From positions 1 through 10,839 of the forward strand of contig JAISFJ010000126.1 in assembly GCA_031263665.1 (NCBI GenBank): 10,839 bases of DNA, given 5' to 3'. The stretch is from Coriobacteriales bacterium. Lineage in GTDB: Bacteria > Actinomycetota > Coriobacteriia > Coriobacteriales > UBA8131. A program made the position numbers and the translations under genes. Below the pieces are notes generated by a model that was not told the origin of the DNA, made no database searches, and saw only the letters and a list, made by a program, of their open reading frames with translations. Position 1 is the first letter of the stretch. Each line of letters begins with the position of its first letter. Shown one piece after another: positions 1-6,616 of this stretch.

Positions 1-1818
1 TCGTTGTGGGCGACGCGGATGCAGATTGGCGATATGCTTCCCATCCTGCCGAAGATGGATAAAGTCGGGTATTGGGCGATTGAGGCTTGGGGCGGAGCGG
101 TCTTTGATACCTGCCTGAGGTTTTTGGACGAAAACCCCTGGGAACGATTGCGCGCTATTAAAAAGCACTGTCCCAAAACACCGCTGTCCATGCTCGTTCG
201 AGGCCAAAACCTCGTCGGATACCATCATTATTCCCAGGAGATAGTCAATCGTTTCATCAAGGCGTCTCATCGCAACGGCATCGCGGTATTTCGCGTGTTC
301 GACGCGCTCAATGACATCCGCAATGTCAAGGATTGTGCCGCGGCGATTATCGAGGCCGACGCGCATTTTGAGGGTGCCATCTCCTATACCATGAGCCCGG
401 TGCACACGCTCGACAACTTCATCGAGTACGGGATGCTTCTCAAAGAACTCGGGGCGGATTCCATCTGCATCAAAGACATGGCCGGTATGCTCACCCCTTA
501 TCGGACCGAGCGCATGGTGCGGGCCTTCCGCGAACAGATAGGCCTGCCGGTTCATGTGCATTGCCATTACGTTGGAGGCATGGCGCCGGCCAACTATCTC
601 AAGGCGGCTGAAGCGGGCGCCGCCATCGTGGACACGGCCTCGGCGCCTTTGGCCTTTGGCAACTCGCAGCCGGCCGTTGAGATGATTGTGGCCGCCCTCA
701 AAGAAAGCGGTTACGATACGGGCCTTGACCTCGATTTGCTCTTTGAGATTGCGCAGTATTGGGAGGGTGTGCGGGAGCGCGAGCACTTCAAGCGCGGCGT
801 GAGTTCGCTCATCCACATGCAGGTATACAGCCATCAGGTACCGGGCGGCATGATGAGCAATCTGGTGAGTCAGCTCGAAATTCAAAAGGCGTCCGACCGT
901 CTGCCCGATGTGATGGATGAGATTCCCCGCGTGCGCGCTGAGGTTGGCTATCCGCCGCTCGTCACGCCGCTCTCGCAAATCGTCGGCACCCAGGCGGTGC
1001 TCAATGTGCTTACGGGCAAACGGTGGAGCGTCATTTCTACGGAGATGAAAGACTACATCGCCGGTTATTATGGCAAGGCACCCGGACCGCTCGATAAAGA
1101 CATCGTCAGCAAGGTGCTCGGCGACACGCCGTCTCTCGATTCAAAGACGCCTCCAAGCTCGCTGGTGCGCACGACCTACGAGGAAGTCGCAAACGAGGCG
1201 GGCGATTTGGCTCGCAGTGAAGAGGACGTGTTGATGTGGGCGCTTTTCCCCAATGAGGCGCGCACCTATCTCTCAAAGCATCGAACTTCGGAAAAAACTA
1301 CCTTTCTTCTCGAAGAAGAATCTTCCAACACCAAAGAGGAGCAAAACGTGGACATCAATCAGATTAAAGAATTGATACGGGTCGTCAAGGAATCCGGTAT
1401 TGGTGAGGTCACCGTTGAGGAGGCCGGCTCAAAGGTTACGGTTCGCGCTCCCGGGCAGCCAGGCGAGACAGACGCCGCCACTACCAGTGAGCCGGTTGCC
1501 GTCGCCGCCTCGGTGCCCGAGCTTTTGGAGGCTCCCATCACCCCTCCCGATGACATGGACCGCCCCGGCACCTGGGTTCCCGTCACCTCGCCGAAGGTCG
1601 GCACCTTTTACGCGGCACCCTCTCCTGATGCCGCTCCTTTTGTCAAGGTAGACGACGAGGTGTTGGCCGGCCAGTCGCTGTGCATCGTCGAGGCGATGAA
1701 GCTCATGAATGAAATCAGCGCCGAGCAGATGGGCACCATTCGCGAGGTTTGTGTGGAAAACGCCATGCCGGTTGAATTCGGCACGGTGCTCTTCTATCTT
1801 GAGCCGACCCTGGATTAG
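1..1818 (+). CDS. pycB: Carboxyltransferase (pyruvate carboxylase subunit B / oxaloacetate decarboxylase alpha type) fused to an AccB-like biotin carrier domain; 5' end missing
   Basis: The frame is open from the window edge, so the true start lies upstream. The first residues (SLWATRM) match the family's DAHQSLxATRM block, so I infer that only about 20-30 residues are missing. The carboxyltransferase domain runs to about nt 1284. It has RGQNLVGY (about 202-225), the presumed carboxylated lysine in IKDMAG (codon 472), the metal-binding HxH in HVHCH (codons 559 and 565) and PGGMMSNL (841-864). A linker of about 21 residues follows, then a BCCP with an acetyl-CoA-carboxylase-type N-terminus (VDINQIKELI) and the biotinylation site EAMKLMNEI (Lys codon 1699). 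With accC 9 nt downstream, the likely role is ATP-dependent carboxylation of pyruvate to oxaloacetate in the cytoplasm, as in two-subunit pyruvate carboxylases. A sodium-pump oxaloacetate decarboxylase is less likely, because no membrane beta or gamma subunit is seen. Substrate choice is inferred, not shown. Confidence 0.88.
   Translation, partial: SLWATRMQIGDMLPILPKMDKVGYWAIEAWGGAVFDTCLRFLDENPWERLRAIKKHCPKTPLSMLVRGQNLVGYHHYSQEIVNRFIKASHRNGIAVFRVFDALNDIRNVKDCAAAIIEADAHFEGAISYTMSPVHTLDNFIEYGMLLKELGADSICIKDMAGMLTPYRTERMVRAFREQIGLPVHVHCHYVGGMAPANYLKAAEAGAAIVDTASAPLAFGNSQPAVEMIVAALKESGYDTGLDLDLLFEIAQYWEGVREREHFKRGVSSLIHMQVYSHQVPGGMMSNLVSQLEIQKASDRLPDVMDEIPRVRAEVGYPPLVTPLSQIVGTQAVLNVLTGKRWSVISTEMKDYIAGYYGKAPGPLDKDIVSKVLGDTPSLDSKTPPSSLVRTTYEEVANEAGDLARSEEDVLMWALFPNEARTYLSKHRTSEKTTFLLEEESSNTKEEQNVDINQIKELIRVVKESGIGEVTVEEAGSKVTVRAPGQPGETDAATTSEPVAVAASVPELLEAPITPPDDMDRPGTWVPVTSPKVGTFYAAPSPDAAPFVKVDDEVLAGQSLCIVEAMKLMNEISAEQMGTIREVCVENAMPVEFGTVLFYLEPTLD
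1333..1341 (+). promoter_or_regulatory. Internal Shine-Dalgarno sequence for the AccB start
   Basis: AAAGAGGAG ends 6 nt before the GTG at 1348. It lies inside coding sequence (residues KEEQ of the linker). Glu/Lys codons can produce purine runs by chance, but the match in spacing and its coincidence with the AccB domain edge favour function. Confidence 0.5.
1348..1818 (+). CDS. accB: Candidate separate AccB (biotin carboxyl carrier protein) made from an internal in-frame GTG
   Basis: GTG at 1348 is in frame with the carboxyltransferase and would give a 156-residue protein beginning VDINQIKELI, the expected N-terminus of a free acetyl-CoA carboxylase BCCP. It spans an N-terminal helix and strand region, an Ala/Pro/Val-rich flexible linker (about nt 1450-1555), and the biotinyl domain with EAMKLMNEI. 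Its length matches ordinary AccB. A purine-rich Shine-Dalgarno sequence sits at the right distance upstream. No stop codon separates it from the carboxyltransferase, so it would be made in addition to the fusion, or the fusion may be a recent loss of a stop. The start and its signal are visible; use of the start is inferred. Confidence 0.5.
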   Translation: MDINQIKELIRVVKESGIGEVTVEEAGSKVTVRAPGQPGETDAATTSEPVAVAASVPELLEAPITPPDDMDRPGTWVPVTSPKVGTFYAAPSPDAAPFVKVDDEVLAGQSLCIVEAMKLMNEISAEQMGTIREVCVENAMPVEFGTVLFYLEPTLD

Positions 1819-1827
1819 GCGGCCGAT

Positions 1828-3312
1828 ATGTTCGACAAGGTATTGGTTGCCAATCGGGGAGAGGTCGCTGTCCGCATTGTGCGTGCGTTGCGCGAGCTTG
1901 GCGTAAAAAGCGTCGTCGTTTATTCCGATGCGGATAGAGATACGCTTGCGGTGCGACTCGCCGATGAAAGCGTTTGCATCGGACCTGCGCCCGCGGCCCA
2001 ATCGTACCTCTCGATACCCGCCATCATCGGTGCGGCAACCTCGCGAAAAGCTCAGGCGGTGCATCCGGGCTACGGATTTCTTGCGGAAAATGCTACCTTT
2101 GCCCGTGCCTGCGCGGACAATGCCCTCGTTTTTGTCGGTCCCAGCCCCGAGGCCATTGAGATGATGGGAGACAAAAACGTCGCGCGCGAGACCATGAAGC
2201 GAATCGGCGTGCCGACGGTTCCCGGCTCCGATGGGACCCTTGCCAACCACATCGAAGCCGCTTTCTTTGCCGAGCAAATCGGCTATCCCGTCCTCATCAA
2301 GGCAAGTGCCGGAGGTGGCGGTAAGGGTATGCGTGTGGTTGAGGAAGCCAGCAAACTCGAAAGCGCGTTCATCGCCGCAAAGACCGAGGCGAACGCGGCT
2401 TTTGCCAACGATGAGGTCTACCTCGAAAAATACCTCGCCCGCCCCCGGCATATCGAGATACAGGTGCTCGCGGACAGCCACGGTAACGCTCTGCACCTCT
2501 GCGAGCGCGACTGTTCTATCCAACGCCGTCACCAAAAGCTGTTGGAAGAAGCGCCGTCATGTGCGGTGAGTGCCGATTTGCGCGAGCGCATGGGTGAGGC
2601 CGCGCTGAAGGCAGCCCGGGAAGTCTCCTATCTCGGAGCGGGAACCGTCGAGTTTTTGCTCGATGCCACGGGGGACTTTTACTTCATGGAGATGAACACC
2701 CGCGTGCAGGTAGAACACCCCGTTACCGAACTCATCACGGGCACCGACCTCATCAAGGAGCAACTGCGCATCGCCGCAGGCGAGCCTATCAGTTTTGTAA
2801 AGCGCGCACCCTTAGAGCCAAACGGCCACGCCATCGAGTTTCGCATCAATGCCGAGGACCCCTATCGCGATTTTTGGCCGAGCCCGGGCACCATTACCGA
2901 GCTTGCGCTGCCGGGAGGGCCGGGCGTGCGTATCGACACCCACATCTTCGCGGGCTATACAGTGCCTCCAAACTATGATTCGCTCATCGCCAAGCTCATC
3001 GTCTGGGGCTCGACGCGCGAAGAGGCTTTAGCGCGCGGCAGACGTGCTCTCGATGAGCTGACCATCGAGGGGATTAAAACGACCGCTCCCTTCCACCGTA
3101 CGGTGCTTGACGAAAAAGACTTCATCGCGGGAGCCGCTCATACCGATTACGTTTTGACGCATGAGGACGCGCTGATAGAAAAGCAAAACGCGCAGGACGA
3201 GAAAAACGTGCAGGGCGCACCGGGCAACTCCCCTGTACCGGGCAACTCCCCTGTACCAGGTAGCTCTCCCGCACAGGGCAACTCTCCCGTGCCAGAAAAA
3301 CCGAAAGGTTGA
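1828..3312 (+). CDS. accC: Biotin carboxylase (AccC / PycA), with a repeat-bearing C-terminal tail
   Basis: This ATP-grasp enzyme carboxylates biotin on the carrier protein using bicarbonate and ATP. The order is a biotin carboxylase N-terminal domain (FDKVLVANRGEVAVRI from residue 2, HPGYGFLAEN near residue 76), the ATP-binding glycine loop KASAGGGGKGM (158-168), and the active-site segment MEMNTRVQVEHP. In that segment E288, N290 and R292 fall at the same numbers as in the E. coli enzyme. A C-terminal domain follows to about residue 450. The protein has 494 residues against about 450 for most AccC; the excess is a tail with four six-residue repeats. It starts 9 nt after the carboxyltransferase-BCCP stop, with no strong ribosome binding site of its own, so translational coupling is likely. 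It probably serves that fusion as the PycA-type subunit and may also serve a malonyl-CoA-forming carboxyltransferase encoded elsewhere. Confidence 0.95.
   Translation: MFDKVLVANRGEVAVRIVRALRELGVKSVVVYSDADRDTLAVRLADESVCIGPAPAAQSYLSIPAIIGAATSRKAQAVHPGYGFLAENATFARACADNALVFVGPSPEAIEMMGDKNVARETMKRIGVPTVPGSDGTLANHIEAAFFAEQIGYPVLIKASAGGGGKGMRVVEEASKLESAFIAAKTEANAAFANDEVYLEKYLARPRHIEIQVLADSHGNALHLCERDCSIQRRHQKLLEEAPSCAVSADLRERMGEAALKAAREVSYLGAGTVEFLLDATGDFYFMEMNTRVQVEHPVTELITGTDLIKEQLRIAAGEPISFVKRAPLEPNGHAIEFRINAEDPYRDFWPSPGTITELALPGGPGVRIDTHIFAGYTVPPNYDSLIAKLIVWGSTREEALARGRRALDELTIEGIKTTAPFHRTVLDEKDFIAGAAHTDYVLTHEDALIEKQNAQDEKNVQGAPGNSPVPGNSPVPGSSPAQGNSPVPEKPKG
3223..3294 (+). repeat. Four in-frame 18-bp tandem repeats in the 3' end of accC
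   Basis: The units encode GNSPVP, GNSPVP, GSSPAQ and GNSPVP (residues 466-489). The first two units differ by a single base (GTACCG versus GTACCA at the end), so the array looks recently duplicated. It lies beyond the conserved enzyme fold and is followed by EKPKG and the stop. Confidence 0.9.
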
Positions 3313-3330
3313 AAGGATAGGAATACCGAT

Positions 3331-3690
3331 ATGGATATAGATGAGAAGCTCATGAATGAGGGTCTGGCCATCGCGCCGGGCGTGGTTGAAACCATTGTCT
3401 CGCTGGCCGTTTGTCAGGTAGACGGTGTTGCACAGGTTGGTGCGCCCAGCCTTTCGAACAGTTTTGCCTCCGCGTTTCGCAAATGGCATCCTGCTCAGGG
3501 CATCCTGATTATGGCAGATGATGACGAGCAGATTACCGTTGCGGTGCACGTGCAGGTTTTTTATGGTTACCGGCTGCAGGAGGTTGCCGAAGGAGTGCGC
3601 GGCGCTGTTGTCGATGCACTTTACGGCCAGGTTGGTATCGAGGTAGCTTCGGTCGACGTGTTCATCGACGGCATCCAGTTCCCGGAGTAA
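3331..3690 (+). CDS. Asp23/Gls24 family protein (YqhY-like)
   Basis: A small (119 residue) cytoplasmic protein of the Asp23/Gls24 (DUF322) family. The segments IAPGVVETIVSLAVCQVDGV (residues 14-33), ITVAVHVQVFYGYRL and GIEVASVDVFIDGI fit the family pattern of a helix followed by alternating strands. The start is preceded by AAAGGATAGGA at good spacing. Its place between accC and nusB is that of B. subtilis yqhY, whose loss there selects suppressor mutations in acetyl-CoA carboxylase genes. A role in tuning carboxylase or lipid synthesis is therefore a reasonable inference. Other family members (Asp23, AmaP partners) act in the cell envelope. The sequence shows no membrane segment and no catalytic motif. 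Confidence 0.88.
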   Translation: MDIDEKLMNEGLAIAPGVVETIVSLAVCQVDGVAQVGAPSLSNSFASAFRKWHPAQGILIMADDDEQITVAVHVQVFYGYRLQEVAEGVRGAVVDALYGQVGIEVASVDVFIDGIQFPE

Positions 3691-3697
3691 ACAGCGC

Positions 3698-4219
3698 ATG
3701 TCAGAGAGCCGCGGCAAACAGCACCAACTGCGTTCCTCGGCGCGTAGAAAGGCCCTTCAGATACTCTTTCAGTGTGAGATATGTGGCTGCGCCTCCGAAC
3801 AGGTTTTTGCCGAAGAGCTCTGCGTTGAGGAAGTGGGCATACCCTGCGACTTCACCAAAATGCTCCTTGGAGGGGTTGACAGGTACGCGCCGGACATCGA
3901 CAAGCTCATAGCGCGCGTCTCCGAAAACTGGTCGCTCGACCGCATGCCGCTCGTCGACCGGAGTATACTGCGTCTGGCGACCTTTGAAATGATTTACTTG
4001 GACGACGTTCCGTACAGCGTCTCCATCAACGAGGCGGTTGAGTTGGCAAAGGGCTTTGGCGGCGAGGATGAGTCCTCGCGTTTTGTTAATGGTATCCTGG
4101 GGAGGATTGCCAGTCATTTGAGTGACGAGGCACGCGAGGGCGAAAGGGCTTGCAAAGACGGGAAAAGCGCACGGAAAAAAGTGGAATCGAAACGGGAGAA
4201 GAAGGCTTCACATGGATAA
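3698..4219 (+). CDS. nusB: Transcription antitermination factor NusB
   Basis: NusB binds the boxA RNA element with NusE (ribosomal protein S10) and promotes antitermination on rRNA operons. The basic N-terminal stretch SSARRKALQILFQCE (residues 13-27) and the C-terminal half with LVDRSILRLATFEM, PYSVSINEAVELAK and SRFVNGILGRI are typical. The core ends near residue 140. A tail of about 30 residues rich in Lys, Arg and Glu follows, making the protein longer (173) than the usual 130-150. GGAG at 3684-3687 overlaps the stop region of the preceding gene. The 3' end overlaps xseB by 8 nt, and the ribosome binding site of xseB lies within the NusB tail codons. Confidence 0.95.
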   Translation: MSESRGKQHQLRSSARRKALQILFQCEICGCASEQVFAEELCVEEVGIPCDFTKMLLGGVDRYAPDIDKLIARVSENWSLDRMPLVDRSILRLATFEMIYLDDVPYSVSINEAVELAKGFGGEDESSRFVNGILGRIASHLSDEAREGERACKDGKSARKKVESKREKKASHG

Positions 4220-4619
4220 GGAAAGTTCATATGCTCGCACGCTTGAACGGCTTGAAGAAATTGTCGCGCAGGTTAAGGCGAAGGATATTTCGCTTGAAAA
4301 GAGTCTTGACCTTTACGAGGAAGCCCTGCGCCTGGGCAATCGCTGCGCGGAGATGATAGACCATACCGATTTTTCAGTCGAAGAGCTCACCAATGCCGAA
4401 AAAGCCGTTTTTGCTGAGGGGCCTGATGGTGACGCGGACGCCACCGACGCCACCGACGGCGACGACGCGGACGGCGGCGACGCCACCGATGCCACTACCG
4501 ACGCGACCGCCACCGACAGCGCGGACGCCGCCGACATCGACACCGCCGCCGACAACGATGAGCCGCTTGATGAAGCTGTCTCAGGCGATGGGGACGGCAG
4601 TCCTGGAAAAGCCCGCTGA
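4212..4619 (+). CDS. xseB: Exodeoxyribonuclease VII small subunit with a long acidic tail
   Basis: Residues 1-60 match XseB: YARTLERLEEIVAQV, then the signature-like ISLEKSLDLYEEALRLGNRCAEMI. XseB is the small subunit of exonuclease VII and binds the large catalytic subunit XseA to degrade single-stranded DNA. I chose ATG 4212 because it follows GGGAGAAGAAGG at about 6 nt spacing and begins the family's normal N-terminus. An upstream in-frame start at 4122 would add 30 basic residues that overlap nusB. The protein is 135 residues instead of the usual 65-85. Residues 70-135 are Asp/Ala/Thr-rich with about 20 Asp and almost no basic residues. xseA, its obligate partner, is not in the window. 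Confidence 0.88.
   Translation: MDKESSYARTLERLEEIVAQVKAKDISLEKSLDLYEEALRLGNRCAEMIDHTDFSVEELTNAEKAVFAEGPDGDADATDATDGDDADGGDATDATTDATATDSADAADIDTAADNDEPLDEAVSGDGDGSPGKAR
4425..4562 (+). repeat. Low-complexity GAC/GCC/ACC codon repeat encoding the acidic XseB tail
   Basis: Irregular short repeats of GACGCCACC-type units (for example GACGCCACCGACGCCACC at 4438-4455) encode DAT, DATD, DAD and DGD motifs. The base composition is far richer in GC than the adjacent core codons, consistent with slippage-driven expansion. Confidence 0.75.
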
Positions 4620-4636
4620 TAATTCGAGCCGCTGTC

Positions 4637-6616
4637 ATGTCCGATAGTTTTTTTGACATACCATCTTCCGCTGATATTAAAGCGTTAAGCACCGCCCAGC
4701 TCAATGAAGTGGCGGCCCATATCCGCAAACGCCTCATCGAAGTGACCTCGGTCAACGGGGGACATCTCGCTTCGAGTCTGGGGGCCGTCGAGCTGATTTT
4801 AGCCCTGCACTATGTCTACCATTTTCCCATCGACCGCCTGGTATTTGATGTTGGCCATCAGTCGTACGCTCACAAACTTTTAACCGAACGAGCGCTTGGC
4901 TTTGAAACTCTGCGAACCTATCGCGGCCTCAGTGGTTTTCCCCGCCGCGAAGAAAGTCCCTTTGACACCCACGACGCGGGCCATGCTTCGGACTCGCTTT
5001 CCATCGCGCTTGGCTATGCGCTCGCGCGCGACCTCAACAAAAGCTCGGAGCGTGTTGTCGCCTTCATCGGTGACGCCGCGCTTTCGGGCGGCCTGGCCTT
5101 TGAGGCGCTCAACCAGATTGGACAGTTGGGCATCAATATGACCATTCTTCTCAACGATAACGAGATGAGCATATCGCGCAGTGTGGGTGCGCTCTCGCTT
5201 TACCTTGGCAAGGCGCGTACGAGCAAACCGTACACGACTTTGCGTGATACGGTTGAGGGGCACGTGTCAAACACCGGCCGAATTGGGCGTTTTTTGGTAA
5301 ACGCGGGCGAAACCGTAAAGGGCTCTTTTAAGAAGCTGATGGTTCCCGGTACGTTTTTTGAGGACATGGGAATCGTCACCATCGGGCCCATCGACGGCCA
5401 CGATATAGAGGCAGTCTGTGAGGCCTTGCGCTTCTCGCAAAAGGCGACCGGCCCCGTGCTCATTCATGCGGTCACTCAAAAGGGACGTGGCTACGCGCCG
5501 GCAGAGATGCACCCCGATGTCTTTCACGGGGTTGGCTGCTACGACCCTCACACCGGCAGCCCCAACGGAAAAACGACCGACAATCCCACGTTCACCTCGG
5601 TTTTCTCAAAAGCCCTGCTCAAAGAGGCAAGCCTTAACGAGGACATAGTCGCCATCACGGCGGCGATGACGGATGGGACCGGGCTCAAGCCGTTCAAAGA
5701 GGCCTTTGAGGGACGCTTTTTTGATGTGGGTATCGCCGAAGAACACGCGGTCGCCCTGGCCGGCGGGCTTGCTCTGGGAGGAAAACTTCCGGTTGTGGCC
5801 ATCTACTCAAGCTTCCTGCAGCGCTCCTTTGACCAGCTCATCATCGATGTCGCCCTGCAAAAACAACACGTGGTGTTCTGCGTTGACCGAGCGGGCCTTG
5901 TTGGCGAGGACGGCTCTACGCATCATGGCTTGTTTGACCTCGTCTATCTTCGGAGTGTGCCCAATATGCGCGTTATTGCTCCCGCCAGCGGTGAGCAACT
6001 CCAAGACGCTTTCCATACCGCCCTTGTTATGGAGGGCGGTCCGGTAGCCTTGCGCTATCCGCGCGGGGAGACTCCTCTTCTGGCGGCGACGGTGCTGCCT
6101 GCAGCTGGTGTCGCAGATGGTGTTGCAGCTGGTGCCGTGCCCGCTGTGGCGCCCGCCACCGAGCGCCCGCCTCAAATACTGCCAATCGGAAAAGCAATTA
6201 AGCTCCGCGACGGTGTAGATGTCAGTCTTTTGGCTTTAGGCCGCATGGTTGAGCAGGCCCAAGATGTGGCCAAACTGCTCTCAGAGCGAGGTATCGAGGC
6301 TGCCGTCTACAATATGTTATGGGTTAAGCCCATCGATGAGGACGCTATTTTACAGGCGGCACACACCCCGCTTATCGTGACGTTGGAAGAAGGGGTCATC
6401 ACCGGTGGCTTTGGCTCCGCGGTTCTCGAAGTGCTCGCCCGCACTTCAAGTGCGGATAACTGCCCTCAGGCTCGCGTGCTGAACGTAGGGATTCCGGATG
6501 CTTTCATCGGGCATGGGCGTATCGATGAGTTGTTTGCAGAACTTGGCCTGACGGCATCGCCCATTGTGGAGAGGATTGAGCGTGTCCTTGAGGGAAGTAA
6601 AGATACCACTGATTGA
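4637..6616 (+). CDS. dxs: 1-deoxy-D-xylulose-5-phosphate synthase
   Basis: Dxs condenses pyruvate and glyceraldehyde 3-phosphate to DXP using thiamine diphosphate. This is the first step of the MEP isoprenoid pathway and also feeds thiamine and pyridoxal synthesis. Seen in order: GGHLASSLG with H43, DVGHQSYAHK, GHASDSLSIALG, the ThDP/Mg loop GDAALSGG (145-152) with N173 in LNDNEMSIS, the pyrimidine-domain GIAEEHAV with catalytic Glu 368, VGEDGSTHHGLFD, and a transketolase C-terminal domain from about residue 520. At 659 residues it is slightly longer than the usual 620-640 because of an Ala/Gly/Val-rich stretch (about residues 480-512) between the last two domains. The usual GDG of the ThDP motif is GDA here. 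The start has only a weak ribosome binding site. It lies 17 nt after xseB, and tlyA overlaps its end by 35 nt. Confidence 0.96.
   Translation: MSDSFFDIPSSADIKALSTAQLNEVAAHIRKRLIEVTSVNGGHLASSLGAVELILALHYVYHFPIDRLVFDVGHQSYAHKLLTERALGFETLRTYRGLSGFPRREESPFDTHDAGHASDSLSIALGYALARDLNKSSERVVAFIGDAALSGGLAFEALNQIGQLGINMTILLNDNEMSISRSVGALSLYLGKARTSKPYTTLRDTVEGHVSNTGRIGRFLVNAGETVKGSFKKLMVPGTFFEDMGIVTIGPIDGHDIEAVCEALRFSQKATGPVLIHAVTQKGRGYAPAEMHPDVFHGVGCYDPHTGSPNGKTTDNPTFTSVFSKALLKEASLNEDIVAITAAMTDGTGLKPFKEAFEGRFFDVGIAEEHAVALAGGLALGGKLPVVAIYSSFLQRSFDQLIIDVALQKQHVVFCVDRAGLVGEDGSTHHGLFDLVYLRSVPNMRVIAPASGEQLQDAFHTALVMEGGPVALRYPRGETPLLAATVLPAAGVADGVAAGAVPAVAPATERPPQILPIGKAIKLRDGVDVSLLALGRMVEQAQDVAKLLSERGIEAAVYNMLWVKPIDEDAILQAAHTPLIVTLEEGVITGGFGSAVLEVLARTSSADNCPQARVLNVGIPDAFIGHGRIDELFAELGLTASPIVERIERVLEGSKDTTD
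6101..6136 (+). repeat. Three in-frame 12-bp tandem repeats inside dxs
   Basis: The units GCAGCTGGTGTC, GCAGATGGTGTT and GCAGCTGGTGCC encode AAGV, ADGV and AAGA (residues 489-500). They lie in the linker between the pyrimidine-binding and C-terminal domains, where length change is least likely to harm the enzyme. Confidence 0.9.
6568..6574 (+). promoter_or_regulatory. Ribosome binding site that decides the tlyA start
   Basis: GGAGAGG lies 7 nt before GTG 6582, inside the last codons of dxs. It makes 6582 a better start than TTG 6564 or TTG 6588 in the same frame. Confidence 0.65.

Noticed and set aside
1429..2535. Long open frame on the - strand (368 codons) opposite pycB-accB and accC
   Set aside because: It overlaps two clear enzymes on the + strand, has no recognisable domain, and is explained by codon bias in a GC-rich gene.
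4122..4211. Upstream start for xseB adding 30 residues
   Set aside because: The extra residues are basic, overlap nusB, and are absent from the family; ATG 4212 has a good ribosome binding site.
6564..6581. TTG 6564 as the tlyA start
   Set aside because: GTG 6582 has GGAGAGG at the right distance and gives catalytic residue numbers that fit the family.
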